NCBI GenBank assembly: GCA_963709765.1
Contig: CAVPXL010000001.1
Coordinates: 310,001 to 374,000 of the forward strand
Source of the DNA: Roseitranquillus sp963709765
GTDB lineage: Bacteria > Pseudomonadota > Alphaproteobacteria > Rhodobacterales > Rhodobacteraceae
Length of the DNA: 64,000 nt
Direction: 5' to 3'
The position numbers and the translations under genes are program-made. The notes beneath the pieces were generated by a model. That model saw only the letters and a list, made by a program, of their open reading frames with translations. It made no database searches and was not told the DNA's origin. Shown here piece after piece: positions 50,448-59,682 of the stretch. Positions within the stretch are counted from its first letter, which is position 1. Every line of letters begins with the position of its first letter.

Positions 50448-52607
50448 CTACTCGGCCCCTCCGGCAATCGTCATCCAGGTGATCAGGAGGGCAAGTCCCA
50501 GCACCATCGCGAGGGCGTAATGGAAGATGTAGCCCGACTGCGCCCGGCCCGCGAGGCGGGTGAAGAACGGCACGATCCCCATGGCGAGGCCATTGATGCC
50601 GCCGTCGATCGTCCCCTGGTCGCCCTTGCGCCAAAGGATGCGGCCCAGCCCGAAGGCCCTGCGCACGAAAAGCCGGTCGTAGATCTCGTCGAAGTACCAT
50701 TTGTTGAGCAGGAAACGGTACAGTTGCGGCTGGTTCCGGGCCAGACGCGGCGCCAGGTCGAGCTGACGGATGTACATGAGCCAGGCCAGAACGAACCCGA
50801 CGAGCATCGCGACGAAGGGCGAGACCTTGACCCAGATCGGAGCATGGTGCGCCTCGTCCATCACGTGGTTGTCCGGCGCCATGTAGATCGCCCCGGCGCC
50901 CGGAGGCGCGCCGGCTGTCGCCACGTGACCGCCATCGTTCTCGACCGGTTCGGTGAGGGCCGCGACGGCGCCTTCGACATCGCCGTGGGCCGCTTCTTCC
51001 GTCGCCGCCACAATGCCCTCCCCGGGATCCGCGGTGGCCTCCTCGCCGGCGCCGGCCGTGGCATGAGCCGCCGCGGGAATGCCGAAGAACGCGTTCACGT
51101 CGTCATGCTCACCGAAGAACGACCCGAACCAGACCATCCCGGCAAGGATCGAGCCGAGCGCCAGCACACCGAGCGGCGCGATCATCACCATCGGGCTTTC
51201 GTGGGCGTGGGAATGGGTTTTCCGGCTTCCGCGCGCCTCGCCGTAGAACGTCATGAAGATGAGGCGCCAGGAATAGAACGAGGTCATCGCCGCGGCGAGG
51301 ACGAGCAGGACGAAGCCGTAGGTCGCCGCCGCCCCTTCGCCGCCCCAGGCGCTCTCGATGATGGCGTCCTTGGACAGGAATCCGGCGAACCCGATATGGG
51401 TGAACGGGATGCCGACACCGGTGATCGCCAGCGTTCCGATCATCATCGCCCAGAACGTGTAGGGGATCTTGTGGCGCAGCCCGCCGTAGTTCCGCATGTC
51501 CTGCTCGTGGTGCATCGCGTGGATGACCGAGCCGGCGCCGAGGAACAGCATGGCCTTGAAGAAGGCGTGGGTGAGCAGGTGGAACATCGCCGCCGAATAG
51601 ACGCCCACACCGGCCGCCACGAACATGTAGCCGAGCTGCGAGCAGGTCGAATAGGCGATCACGCGCTTGATGTCGTTCTGCACCAGTCCCACGGTCGCGG
51701 CAAAGAACGCGGTCGAGGCGCCGACGATGACGACGAACGTCTTGGCATGGGGCGCGAACTCGAAAAGCGGCGACATCCGGCAGACCAGGAACACCCCGGC
51801 GGTAACCATGGTCGCCGCATGGATCAGCGCCGAAACCGGCGTCGGGCCCTCCATGGCGTCGGGCAGCCAGGTATGCAGCAAGAGCTGCGCCGACTTGCCC
51901 ATGGCGCCCACGAACAGCAACACCGCGATCAACTCCGCGGCGTTCCACTCGGTCCACAGAAAGCCGATCGAGGTCTGCGCAAGGTCGGGCGCCGCCGCAA
52001 AGATGTCGGAGAACTGAATCGAGTCGACGAGAAAGAACAGCGCGAAGATGCCGAGTGCGAAGCCGAAGTCGCCGACCCGGTTGACCACGAACGCCTTGAT
52101 CGCCGCCGCGTTGGCCGAGGGCTTGCGGAAGTAGAAGCCGATCAGCAGATACGAGGCGAGGCCCACCCCTTCCCAGCCGAAGAACATCTGCGCCAGGTTG
52201 TCGGCCGTCACCAGCGCCAGCATGGCGAAAGTGAAGAGCGACAGGTAGGCGAAGAACCGGGGGCGATAGCTCTCGCCCTCGTGAAAGTTCTCGTCGTGGG
52301 CCATGTAGCCCACCGAATAGAGGTGCACGAGCGCCGAGACCGTCGTGATGACGATCAGCATGATCGCGGTTAGCCGGTCGAGGCGGATCGCCCAGTCGGT
52401 CGTGAGGCTGCCCAACTCGATCCAGCGCAGGATCTGGATCCGCTCCATCTCGCCGTCGTGGCCGAGGAAGACGATCCACGACAGCAGGCACGAGACGAAA
52501 AGCAGGCCCGTCGCCGTCCAGATCGCCCCTTCCTGCCCGATCATCCGCCAGCCGAAACCGCAGATGATCGCACCGATCAGGGGCGCGAAAAGGATGATCG
52601 TCTCCAT
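50448..52607 (-). CDS. nuoL: NADH-quinone oxidoreductase subunit L
   Basis: This 719-residue subunit is the largest antiporter-like part of complex I and includes the long lateral helix at its C-terminal end. Landmarks: FFGWEGVGLASYLLIGFYF with the TM5 Glu, KSAQLLLHTWLPDAMEGPTP with the TM7 block near 235, DIKRVIAYSTCSQLGYMFVA. Between about residues 500 and 580 is an Ala/Gly-rich acidic insertion (GAGEEATADPGEGIVAATEE) not found in E. coli. nuoK ends five bases upstream. Confidence 0.96.
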   Translation of the reverse strand: METIILFAPLIGAIICGFGWRMIGQEGAIWTATGLLFVSCLLSWIVFLGHDGEMERIQILRWIELGSLTTDWAIRLDRLTAIMLIVITTVSALVHLYSVGYMAHDENFHEGESYRPRFFAYLSLFTFAMLALVTADNLAQMFFGWEGVGLASYLLIGFYFRKPSANAAAIKAFVVNRVGDFGFALGIFALFFLVDSIQFSDIFAAAPDLAQTSIGFLWTEWNAAELIAVLLFVGAMGKSAQLLLHTWLPDAMEGPTPVSALIHAATMVTAGVFLVCRMSPLFEFAPHAKTFVVIVGASTAFFAATVGLVQNDIKRVIAYSTCSQLGYMFVAAGVGVYSAAMFHLLTHAFFKAMLFLGAGSVIHAMHHEQDMRNYGGLRHKIPYTFWAMMIGTLAITGVGIPFTHIGFAGFLSKDAIIESAWGGEGAAATYGFVLLVLAAAMTSFYSWRLIFMTFYGEARGSRKTHSHAHESPMVMIAPLGVLALGSILAGMVWFGSFFGEHDDVNAFFGIPAAAHATAGAGEEATADPGEGIVAATEEAAHGDVEGAVAALTEPVENDGGHVATAGAPPGAGAIYMAPDNHVMDEAHHAPIWVKVSPFVAMLVGFVLAWLMYIRQLDLAPRLARNQPQLYRFLLNKWYFDEIYDRLFVRRAFGLGRILWRKGDQGTIDGGINGLAMGIVPFFTRLAGRAQSGYIFHYALAMVLGLALLITWMTIAGGAE

Positions 52608-52611
52608 GTCG

Positions 52612-52917
52612 TCAGCCCTTCATAACGTTGACGTCTTCCACGTCGATCGTCCCGCGGTTGCGGAAGAAGCAGACGAGGATCGCCAGCCCGATCGCCGCCT
52701 CGGCCGCCGCCACCGTCAGCACGAAGAGCGTGAAGACCTGGCCAACGAGGTCACCCAGGAAGGCCGAAAAGGCGACGAAGTTGATGTTGACCGCCAGGAG
52801 CATCAACTCGATCGACATCAGGATCACGATGACGTTCTTCCTGTTCAGGAACAGGCCGAAGATGCCGATGACGAACAACGCCGCCGCCACCGTGAGGTAG
52901 TGTTCGATGCCAATCAT
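52612..52917 (-). CDS. nuoK: NADH-quinone oxidoreductase subunit K
   Basis: This 101-residue three-helix membrane subunit is part of the proton path. The conserved Glu residues are in MSIELMLLAVNINFVAF near 36 and AAAEAAIGLAILV near 72. It begins with MIGIEHYLTVAAALFVIG, the usual start. It precedes nuoL by four bases and follows the 25-residue peptide gene. Confidence 0.96.
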   Translation of the reverse strand: MIGIEHYLTVAAALFVIGIFGLFLNRKNVIVILMSIELMLLAVNINFVAFSAFLGDLVGQVFTLFVLTVAAAEAAIGLAILVCFFRNRGTIDVEDVNVMKG

Positions 52918-52935
52918 GCCGATCGTCCCCGCCGC

Positions 52936-53013
52936 TCAGGCGCGGCCAAAGCCGAAGAAGAGGATCAGGACGACGATGATGATGGCCGCGATGATGAGCG
53001 TGTTGCGTGACAT
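52936..53013 (-). CDS. 25-residue single-helix membrane peptide between nuoJ and nuoK
   Basis: ATG 53013 to TGA 52936 encodes 25 residues starting MSRNTLIIAA, then a continuous Ile/Val/Leu stretch, ending LFFGFGRA: polar start, one membrane helix, Arg near the end. It starts four bases after the nuoJ stop and ends 18 bases before nuoK, with AGGGA in the end of nuoJ as a possible ribosome site. The regular hydrophobic composition in exactly this frame and gap makes it a likely gene. It could be a single-helix accessory subunit or assembly aid of complex I. I do not know a name for it. Confidence 0.55.
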   Translation of the reverse strand: MSRNTLIIAAIIIVVLILFFGFGRA

Positions 53014-53017
53014 GATT

Positions 53018-53632
53018 TCAGAGTCCCTGTCCTGGTTTGAGGTCTTTCAGTTCCATGGCCGTCGCCGGATCGCGGTACATCTGTGCCAGCACGTCCTGAC
53101 GCTTGATCCATGTCCGGTGGCGCAGCGTCAGCACGATGGCGCCGATCATCGCCACCAGCAGGATCAGCCCCGCGAGCTGGAAGAGCAGGAAGTAACGATC
53201 GTAGAGCAGCAACCCGAGCGCGTTGGTATTCTGCAGCTCCACCATCACCGGGGCACGCGCCGAGAGGCGCGCGTCGATCCCGTCGGAATAATCCCAGACC
53301 CCGAACGCGATGGCGAGCTGCATCAGGATCACAAGTCCGATCATCAGGCCGACCGGTACATATCGCGTCATCCCGGCCCGCAATTCGGCGAAATCCACGT
53401 CGAGCATCATCACGACGAAAAGGAACAGCACCGCAACCGCGCCCACATAGACGATCACCAGCAGGAGCGCGACGAACTCGGCGCCGACCAGGATGAACAG
53501 CCCGGCCGCGCTGAGGAAGGCGAGGATCAGCCAAAGGACCGAATGAACCGGGTTGCGCGAGAGCACCACGAAAAGGCCCGCCGTGACCGCGGATATCGCG
53601 AAGAGGTAGAAGGCGAGCGAGGCTACGGTCAT
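53018..53632 (-). CDS. nuoJ: NADH-quinone oxidoreductase subunit J
   Basis: This 204-residue membrane subunit has five helices, including the TM3 region with the pi-bulge (LVIVYVGAVAVLFLFVVMML near residue 60) that couples quinone chemistry to pumping. The C-terminal tail is longer than in E. coli (RHRTWIKRQDVLAQMYRD). It lies 39 bases after nuoI on the minus strand and directly before the 25-residue peptide gene. Confidence 0.95.
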   Translation of the reverse strand: MTVASLAFYLFAISAVTAGLFVVLSRNPVHSVLWLILAFLSAAGLFILVGAEFVALLLVIVYVGAVAVLFLFVVMMLDVDFAELRAGMTRYVPVGLMIGLVILMQLAIAFGVWDYSDGIDARLSARAPVMVELQNTNALGLLLYDRYFLLFQLAGLILLVAMIGAIVLTLRHRTWIKRQDVLAQMYRDPATAMELKDLKPGQGL

Positions 53633-53671
53633 GTCATCATCCTGCTTCGTCCGGCGATCCGGAAACGCGGC

Positions 53672-54167
53672 TCAGCGATAGGGAGCGTCGAGTTCAAGGT
53701 TGCGGGCAATCTCGGCCTCCCAGCGATCGCCGTTCTCCAGAAGCTTCTCCTTGTCGTAGAAGAGTTCCTCGCGGGTCTCGGTCGAGAACTCGAAATTCGG
53801 GCCTTCGACGATGGCGTCGACCGGGCAGGCTTCCTGGCAGAAGCCGCAATAGATGCACTTCGTCATGTCGATGTCGTAGCGCGTCGTGCGGCGCGACCCG
53901 TCGGCGCGCGGCTCGGCATCGATGGTGATCGCCTGCGCCGGACAGATCGCCTCGCAGAGCTTGCAGGCGATGCACCGCTCCTCGCCGTTGGGATAGCGGC
54001 GCAGCGCGTGCTCGCCGCGGAAGCGGGGCGAGAGCGGCCCCTTCTCGTGCGGGTAGTTCAGGGTCGCCTTCGGGCCGGAAGAAGTACTTCATGCCAAGGC
54101 CGAACCCTTTCAGGAAGTCCACCAGCAGGAAATACTTTGCCGCGCGCGCATAATCGATGTTCGCCAT
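53672..54167 (-). pseudogene. nuoI: NADH-quinone oxidoreductase subunit I, frameshifted
   Basis: NuoI carries two [4Fe-4S] clusters in the hydrophilic arm. The first frame begins MANIDYARAAKYFLLVDFLK and reaches KYFFRPE, then leaves the family (GDPELPAREG). Removing one G near 54071 (minus-strand CCCGAAGG to CCCAAGG) gives RPKATLNYPHEKGPLSPRF, then both cluster motifs ERCIACKLCEAICPAQ and KCIYCGFCQEACPVDAI, ending at 53672 for 164 residues. As read, no cluster cysteine would be made. All other nuo genes look intact, which favours a read error. nuoH ends four bases upstream. Confidence 0.88.
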
Positions 54168-54170
54168 GCC

Positions 54171-55208
54171 TCAGCCCCCTATCGCCCAGCGGGCGTAGAA
54201 GCCGCCGAGCCATCCGAAATGCGCGAAGAACGAGACCAGCACCACCCAGGCGAGAGAGAACGGCAGGAACACCTTCCACCCGAGCCGCATGAGCTGGTCG
54301 TAGCGGTAGCGCGGCACGATCGCCTTCACCATCGAGAACAGGAAGAACATCACGCAGATCTTGAGGATCATCCACAACATGCCGTCGGGCAGGAACGGCA
54401 CCGGGCTGAGCCAGCCACCGAAGAAGATCACGCTGATCAGCGCGCACATGAAGACCATGGCCGCGTATTCGCCGATCATGAACAGCAGGAACGGCGTCGA
54501 GGAATATTCGACCTGATACCCCGCCACCAGCTCCAACTCGGCCTCCGGCAGGTCGAAGGGCGGCCGGTTGGTCTCGGCCAGGGCGGAGACGAAGAACAGG
54601 ACAACCATCGGCAGGTGCGGCAGCCAGTACCAGTTCAAGAGACCCCAGTCGCCCTTCTGCGCCAGCACGATGTGCGTGAGGTTCAGCGACCCGGTCGAGA
54701 TGATGACACCCACCAGGATCAGGCCGATCGAGACCTCGTAGCTGATCATCTGCGCCGCGGAGCGCAACGAGCCGAGGAACGGGTATTTCGAGTTCGACGC
54801 CCAGCCGCCCATGATCACGCCGTAGACCTCCAGCGACGAGATCGCGAAGATGTAGAGCAGCGCCACGTTGAGATCGGCCAGCACCATGCCCGGCGCGAAC
54901 GGGATCACCGCCCAGAGCATGATCGCCAGCACGAAACTCGTCATCGGCGCCATGAAATAGACCGGCCGGTCGACCCCGGCTGGCACCACGATCTCTTTCA
55001 GCGCGTATTTGAAGAAGTCCGCGAAGCTTTGCAGCAGACCGAAGGGCCCGACCACGTTCGGCCCTTTTCGCATCTGGACCGCCGCCCAGATCTTGCGGTC
55101 GGCATAGAGCAGCACCGCAAGGCTCATCAGCAGCAGCACGACCAGCAGCAGCGACTGCGCAAGGATGATCAGCGCGATCCCGGCATTCGTGGTGAAGAAT
55201 TCCGTCAT
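54171..55208 (-). CDS. nuoH: NADH-quinone oxidoreductase subunit H
   Basis: This 345-residue membrane subunit forms the quinone chamber at the junction of the two arms. It has eight helices; signatures are LLYADRKIWAAVQMRKGPNV near residue 35, and ETNRPPFDLPEAELELVAGY near 210 with the conserved Glu cluster. Length is normal. It follows nuoG across a 179-base gap with no gene, the largest gap in the operon's core. Confidence 0.96.
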   Translation of the reverse strand: MTEFFTTNAGIALIILAQSLLLVVLLLMSLAVLLYADRKIWAAVQMRKGPNVVGPFGLLQSFADFFKYALKEIVVPAGVDRPVYFMAPMTSFVLAIMLWAVIPFAPGMVLADLNVALLYIFAISSLEVYGVIMGGWASNSKYPFLGSLRSAAQMISYEVSIGLILVGVIISTGSLNLTHIVLAQKGDWGLLNWYWLPHLPMVVLFFVSALAETNRPPFDLPEAELELVAGYQVEYSSTPFLLFMIGEYAAMVFMCALISVIFFGGWLSPVPFLPDGMLWMILKICVMFFLFSMVKAIVPRYRYDQLMRLGWKVFLPFSLAWVVLVSFFAHFGWLGGFYARWAIGG

Positions 55209-55387
55209 CCGTTCTCGCCTCGATAGGTCCGGCCGGTCCGGGAGCCGCCAAGGGCCCGCCGGCTTTGGTAAACATCATTGGCGGCCGCTTGGCCAGCCTC
55301 GGAACGGCAAAAACTGCGCGCCGCGGAGGGGCTTGTGACCCCGACGCCGCGCTCGAACGGGTCGGTGAGAGCGGGTACAACCACGGC

Positions 55388-57409
55388 CTACTCGGCGGCC
55401 AGAGCCGCGCCCGCACGTGCCGCGGCGCCGGCTGCAAGCTCGGCCATCAGCGCGGAGGCCCGCGTGATCGGGTTGTTGAGGTAGTGATCCGCGACCGCGC
55501 GCCCGAAATCGCCGTCGGCGAGATCGCCCCCCGAAAGCGGCTCGAACGCGTTGTCGGGAACCTCGTCGAGCAGCGCCAGATGGGGCACCCCCTCGACCAG
55601 CGTCCGCCGCAGCTGAGCCAGCGTGTCGAACGCCAGCGGCTTGCCCAGCTCGCCCGACAACGCGCGCAGGATCGCCCAGTTTTCCTTGGCCTCGCCTGGC
55701 GGGAAGCTGGCCCTCAGCGCAAGCTGCGGACGACCCTCGGTGTTGACGAAAAGCCCCTGCTCCTCGGTCCAGGCGGCGCCCGGCAGGATCACGTCGGCCC
55801 GATGCGCGCCGCGATCGCCGTGGCTGCCCTGGTAGATCACGAAGGCCCCCGGTGTGATGTCGCCCTCATCCGCGCCGAGGTTGTAGATCACGTCCGCGCC
55901 CTTGAGCGCCGCGTCGATCCCGCCTTCCGTCGTGCAGCCCACGTCGAGAGCGCCGACACGTCCGGCGGCCGTGTGCAGGATCAGAAGCTTCGACGACGTG
56001 CGCTCCGCAATCTGCATGGCACGCGCCAGAACCGCCTCGCCATCGTCGTCGCACAGCGCGCCAACTCCGACGATGACCAGCGACGGCTCCTCGAGAATCT
56101 CGGTGAACTTCTGGTCGAGCACCTCCGTCAGGGCTTTGCGGCCGCTGCCCATATGCGAATAATCATAGGTCAGATCGACCTTTTCGCCGACCAGCCCGAC
56201 ATTCGCCCCGCGCAACCACGCCTTGCGGATGCGCGCGTTCAGCACCGGCGCCTCGGTGCGCGGGTTCGACCCGACGATGAGGATGTGGCGCGAAGCGTCG
56301 ATGTCCGCGATCGTCGCGGTCCCCGCATAGGCCGAGCGGTTCGAGGCCGGCAACCGTGCGCCATCGGTGCGACACTCCACCACCCCGCCCTGCGCCTCGA
56401 CCAGCTGCTTCAACGCGAACGCGGCCTCGACCGGCGCCAGATCGCCCACCAGCCCCGCCAGCTTCTTCGCGCCGCCGATCCGCTCCGCCGCCAGACCCAG
56501 TGCTTCGGGCCAGGTCGACGGACGCAGCTTGCCGTTCTCGCGCACATACGGCCGGTCGAGCCGCTGGCGCCGCAGACCGTCCCAGCAGAAGCGCGAACGA
56601 TCCGACAGCCACTCCTCGTTGATGCCGTCATGGTTGCGCGGCAGGATCCGCATCACCTCACGCCCCTTGGCATCGACCCTGATGTTGGAGCCCAGCGCGT
56701 CGATGACGTCGATCGTCTCGGTCTTGCTGAGCTCCCACGGCCGCGCGGTGAAGGCGTAGGGCTTGGACGTCAGCGCGCCCACCGGGCACAGGTCGATGAT
56801 GTTGCCCTGCAGCTCGCTGTCGAGGGTCTGGCCGAGATACGACGTGATTTCCGCATCCTCGCCGCGCCCGGTCTGGCCGAGTTCGGGCATCCCGGCCACC
56901 TCGGTGATGAACCGCACGCAGCGCGTGCACGAGATGCAGCGCGTCATGTGCGTGCCGACCAGCGGGCCGAGGTCGAGGTTCTCGACCGCCCGCTTCGGCT
57001 CGCGGAAGCGGCTGAAATCCACCCCGTAGGCCATCGCCTGGTCCTGCAGGTCGCACTCGCCGCCCTGATCGCAGATCGGACAGTCGAGCGGGTGGTTGAT
57101 GAGCAGGAACTCCATCACCCCCTCGCGCGCCTTCTTGACCATGGGCGAGTTGGTGCGGACTTCGGGCGGCGCGCCCTCGGGGCCGGGCCGCAGGTCGCGC
57201 ACCTGCATGGCGCAGCTTGCCGCGGGCTTCGGCGGGCCGCCCACGACCTCCACCAGGCACATGCGGCAGTTTCCGGCAATCGACAGCCGCTCGTGATAGC
57301 AGAAGCGCGGGATCTCGATCCCGGCCTCCTCGCAGGCCTGGATCAGGGTCAGCGCCGGATCGACCTCGATCTCGCGACCGTCGATGATGATTTTCCGCAG
57401 ATCGGTCAT
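55388..57409 (-). CDS. nuoG: NADH-quinone oxidoreductase subunit G
   Basis: This 673-residue subunit holds the N1b, N4 and N5 clusters. The N-terminal [2Fe-2S] domain has IPRFCYHERLSIAGNCRMCL, followed by HPLDCPICDQGGECDLQDQA with the His-ligated N5, and HMTRCISCTRCVRFITEVAG. The rest is a molybdopterin-oxidoreductase-like domain without cofactor. It is about 230 residues shorter than E. coli NuoG and lacks the N7 cluster, like mitochondrial NDUFS1. It follows the DUF5333 gene by 42 bases. Confidence 0.95.
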   Translation of the reverse strand: MTDLRKIIIDGREIEVDPALTLIQACEEAGIEIPRFCYHERLSIAGNCRMCLVEVVGGPPKPAASCAMQVRDLRPGPEGAPPEVRTNSPMVKKAREGVMEFLLINHPLDCPICDQGGECDLQDQAMAYGVDFSRFREPKRAVENLDLGPLVGTHMTRCISCTRCVRFITEVAGMPELGQTGRGEDAEITSYLGQTLDSELQGNIIDLCPVGALTSKPYAFTARPWELSKTETIDVIDALGSNIRVDAKGREVMRILPRNHDGINEEWLSDRSRFCWDGLRRQRLDRPYVRENGKLRPSTWPEALGLAAERIGGAKKLAGLVGDLAPVEAAFALKQLVEAQGGVVECRTDGARLPASNRSAYAGTATIADIDASRHILIVGSNPRTEAPVLNARIRKAWLRGANVGLVGEKVDLTYDYSHMGSGRKALTEVLDQKFTEILEEPSLVIVGVGALCDDDGEAVLARAMQIAERTSSKLLILHTAAGRVGALDVGCTTEGGIDAALKGADVIYNLGADEGDITPGAFVIYQGSHGDRGAHRADVILPGAAWTEEQGLFVNTEGRPQLALRASFPPGEAKENWAILRALSGELGKPLAFDTLAQLRRTLVEGVPHLALLDEVPDNAFEPLSGGDLADGDFGRAVADHYLNNPITRASALMAELAAGAAARAGAALAAE

Positions 57410-57451
57410 CGCCTCACGCCTTCCATTTCGCCCTGCCGGGCCGTCCGTTTG

Positions 57452-57874
57452 TCACTGCGCCCGCAGGAGATACCCCGTCAGGCTCTGTCGCTCGATTTCC
57501 CGCAGGCCGACGGCGCAATAACTCTGCGCGTCGCCCTTAACGGCCCCTGCGTCCCGAAGCCAGCGTTCCGCCGCCGCCTTGATCCGCTCCTTGTCAGACT
57601 TGCTGTCGATGAAGGCATCGATCTCGGCCTCGCTGTAGCCCTGGCCGCGCGCATAGGACTTGAGCGCCTGCGCCTCGCGCAGCACCCGCCAGAGCCGCGG
57701 CGAGATGGTCGGGCATTCCTTGCGGATCCGGTCGCCGATCGCCGCCGACATAAGCGCGCCGTTGACATGCGCCTCCTGTGACAGCGGCGGCAGCGACGCG
57801 GCCCCGACAGCCGACGCCACAAGCACAGCCGCAATGGCGATACCCCTTGCCGATCTGCGCACGCGCCTGCTCAT
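57452..57874 (-). CDS. DUF5333 domain-containing exported protein in the nuo operon
   Basis: This 140-residue protein has a signal peptide (RGIAIAAVLVASAVGAAS), so it should lie in the periplasm, followed by helices: LPPLSQEAHVNGALMSAA, IRKECPTISPRLWRVLREAQ, GYSEAEIDAFIDSKSDK and a C-terminal Cys region (DAQSYCAVGLREIE), giving one Cys pair. It matches DUF5333, which I know from Rhodobacterales nuo operons. The ATG at 57874 is chosen because the signal peptide starts there. Function unknown; a periplasmic partner of complex I or its assembly is possible. Confidence 0.8.
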   Translation of the reverse strand: MSRRVRRSARGIAIAAVLVASAVGAASLPPLSQEAHVNGALMSAAIGDRIRKECPTISPRLWRVLREAQALKSYARGQGYSEAEIDAFIDSKSDKERIKAAAERWLRDAGAVKGDAQSYCAVGLREIERQSLTGYLLRAQ

Positions 57875-57994
57875 TCCGCGAAATCCGTTCGAACTGGTTG
57901 CCTCCCGGACCTGCACCCGGGCGCCGCCTTCCGGCATATCCTGCTCGCGGGCCCGGCTCAACCGGGGTCGCACAATCTCGCGCGGATGCGGACT

Positions 57995-58285
57995 TCACGC
58001 CCTGCGGCGCGAGACATCTTCCGGGTCTGGCCCATCGGCCTCGCGCGCCTGGTCCATCTTGAACTCGGCCAGCGTCTCGTGCCGCGCGGCCGCCAGCAGC
58101 TTCTCGACGCGCGGCGCCGCCACCAGGCTGATCAGCGGCACCGTCACCGCCGTCGAGATCAGGATCTCGAGCCAGAGCGGCACGTCGATTCCGAGCCAGA
58201 TGAACCCGTAGCTGAAGATCAGGACGCCCGGATAGACGCAGAGCCAGATCAGGAAGATCAGGATCGCCTGTTCGCGTGCGTTCAT
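57995..58285 (-). CDS. Small membrane protein in the nuo operon (between nuoF and nuoG)
   Basis: This 96-residue protein has two membrane helices, near residues 8-30 (ILIFLIWLCVYPGVLIFSYG) and 37-57 (LWLEILISTAVTVPLISLVA), and a charged C-terminus (FKMDQAREADGPDPED). I do not recognise a Pfam family, but a small two-helix protein at this place is usual in this order. It lies 92 bases after nuoF on the minus strand. Confidence 0.7.
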   Translation of the reverse strand: MNAREQAILIFLIWLCVYPGVLIFSYGFIWLGIDVPLWLEILISTAVTVPLISLVAAPRVEKLLAAARHETLAEFKMDQAREADGPDPEDVSRRRA

Positions 58286-58377
58286 CTCGATCGGCTCCCG
58301 GGGCTGCCTCCGCTGTCAGACCTACGCGCGACGGCCGCGCGCGGATGCATCGCCGCGCCGCCGATCGCGGTCCCGCC

Positions 58378-59673
58378 CTATTCGGCGGCGACGGCAGGCG
58401 TGCCGCCCCGGCGCCGATGCTGGATCCTGTCCTCGATCTCGTGCCGGAAATGCCGGATCAGGCCCTGGATCGGCCACGCCGCCGCGTCGCCGAGGGCACA
58501 GATCGTGTGTCCCTCCACCTGCTTGGTGACGTCGAGCAGCATGTCGATCTCCGCCGGTTCCGCCTCGCCGCGCACCAGCCGTTCCATGACCCGCATCATC
58601 CAGCCCGTGCCCTCGCGGCAGGGCGTGCACTGGCCGCAGCTCTCGTGCTTGTAGAACTTCGCCAGCCGCCAGATCGCCTTGATGACGTCCGTGGACTGAT
58701 CCATCACGATCACCGCCGCGGTGCCCAGTCCCGACTTCTGCTCGCGCAGCCAGTCGAAATCCATGATCGCCGCGTCGCAGACGTCCGCCGGCAGAAGCGG
58801 CACCGAAGACCCGCCGGGGATCACCGCCTTGAGGTTGTCCCAGCCGCCGCGAACGCCGCCGCAATGCTTGTCGAGCAGCTCGCGCAGCGGGATCGACATC
58901 TCCTCCTCGACCACGCAGGGTCGCTCGACATGGCCCGAAATCGCGAAAAGCTTGGTGCCCGTGTTGTTCGGCCGCCCGAATCCCGAAAACCACGACGCGC
59001 CCCGCCGCAGGATCGTCGGCACCACGGCGATCGATTCCACGTTGTTCACCGTCGTCGGACACCCGTAAAGGCCGGCGCCCGCCGGGAACGGCGGCTTCAT
59101 GCGCGGCATGCCCTTCTTGCCCTCGAGGCTTTCCAGAAGCGCGGTCTCCTCGCCGCAGATGTACGCCCCGGCGCCGTGCGACAGGTAGAGGTCGAAATCC
59201 CAGCCAGACCCGGCCGCGTCCGGGCCCAGCAACCCGTCCTCGTAGGCCGCGTCGATCGCCGCCTGCAGCGCCTCGCGCTCGCGGATGTATTCGCCGCGGA
59301 TGTAGATGTAGCAAACATGCGCGTTCATCGCGAACGACGCGATCAGGCACCCCTCGATCAGGGTGTGCGGATCGTGCCGCATGATCTCCCGGTCCTTGCA
59401 GGTGCCGGGCTCGGATTCGTCCGCGTTCACGACCAGGTAGCTCGGCCGCCCGTCGCTCTCCTTGGGCATGAACGACCATTTCAGGCCGGTCGGAAAGCCC
59501 GCCCCGCCGCGTCCGCGCAGGCCGCTGTCCTTCATCTCCTGGATGATCCAGTCGCGCCCCTTGCCGATCAGGTCGGCGGTGCCGTCCCATTGGCCGCGCT
59601 TCTTGGCCCCGGCGAGGCTGCGGTCGTACATCCCGTAGAGGTTCGAGAAGATCCGGTCTTCGTCCTTCAGCAT
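58378..59673 (-). CDS. nuoF: NADH-quinone oxidoreductase subunit F
   Basis: This 431-residue subunit binds NADH and FMN and holds cluster N3. The FMN/NADH loop reads SGLRGRGGAGFPTGLKWSFM near residues 50-69, with NADESEPGTCKDREIM and GAYICGEETALLESLEGKKG following, and the cluster motif is HESCGQCTPCREGTGWMMR near 350. The C-terminus ends with a basic tail. The small DUF5337 gene lies 10 bases upstream. Confidence 0.96.
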   Translation of the reverse strand: MLKDEDRIFSNLYGMYDRSLAGAKKRGQWDGTADLIGKGRDWIIQEMKDSGLRGRGGAGFPTGLKWSFMPKESDGRPSYLVVNADESEPGTCKDREIMRHDPHTLIEGCLIASFAMNAHVCYIYIRGEYIREREALQAAIDAAYEDGLLGPDAAGSGWDFDLYLSHGAGAYICGEETALLESLEGKKGMPRMKPPFPAGAGLYGCPTTVNNVESIAVVPTILRRGASWFSGFGRPNNTGTKLFAISGHVERPCVVEEEMSIPLRELLDKHCGGVRGGWDNLKAVIPGGSSVPLLPADVCDAAIMDFDWLREQKSGLGTAAVIVMDQSTDVIKAIWRLAKFYKHESCGQCTPCREGTGWMMRVMERLVRGEAEPAEIDMLLDVTKQVEGHTICALGDAAAWPIQGLIRHFRHEIEDRIQHRRRGGTPAVAAE

Positions 59674-59682
59674 CGCGTCAAC

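Noticed and set aside
48498..52373. A plus-strand open frame of 1291 codons across nuoN, nuoM and nuoL.
   Set aside because: It is the antisense shadow of three well-conserved genes; its sequence is His/Arg/Asp/Glu-rich low complexity typical of reverse frames in high-GC DNA.
55209..55387. A small gene in the nuoG-nuoH gap (frame starting near 55276 on the minus strand).
   Set aside because: The frame runs into nuoH out of phase, is Pro/Gly/Ala-rich and has no ribosome site; the gap more likely holds untranslated leader.
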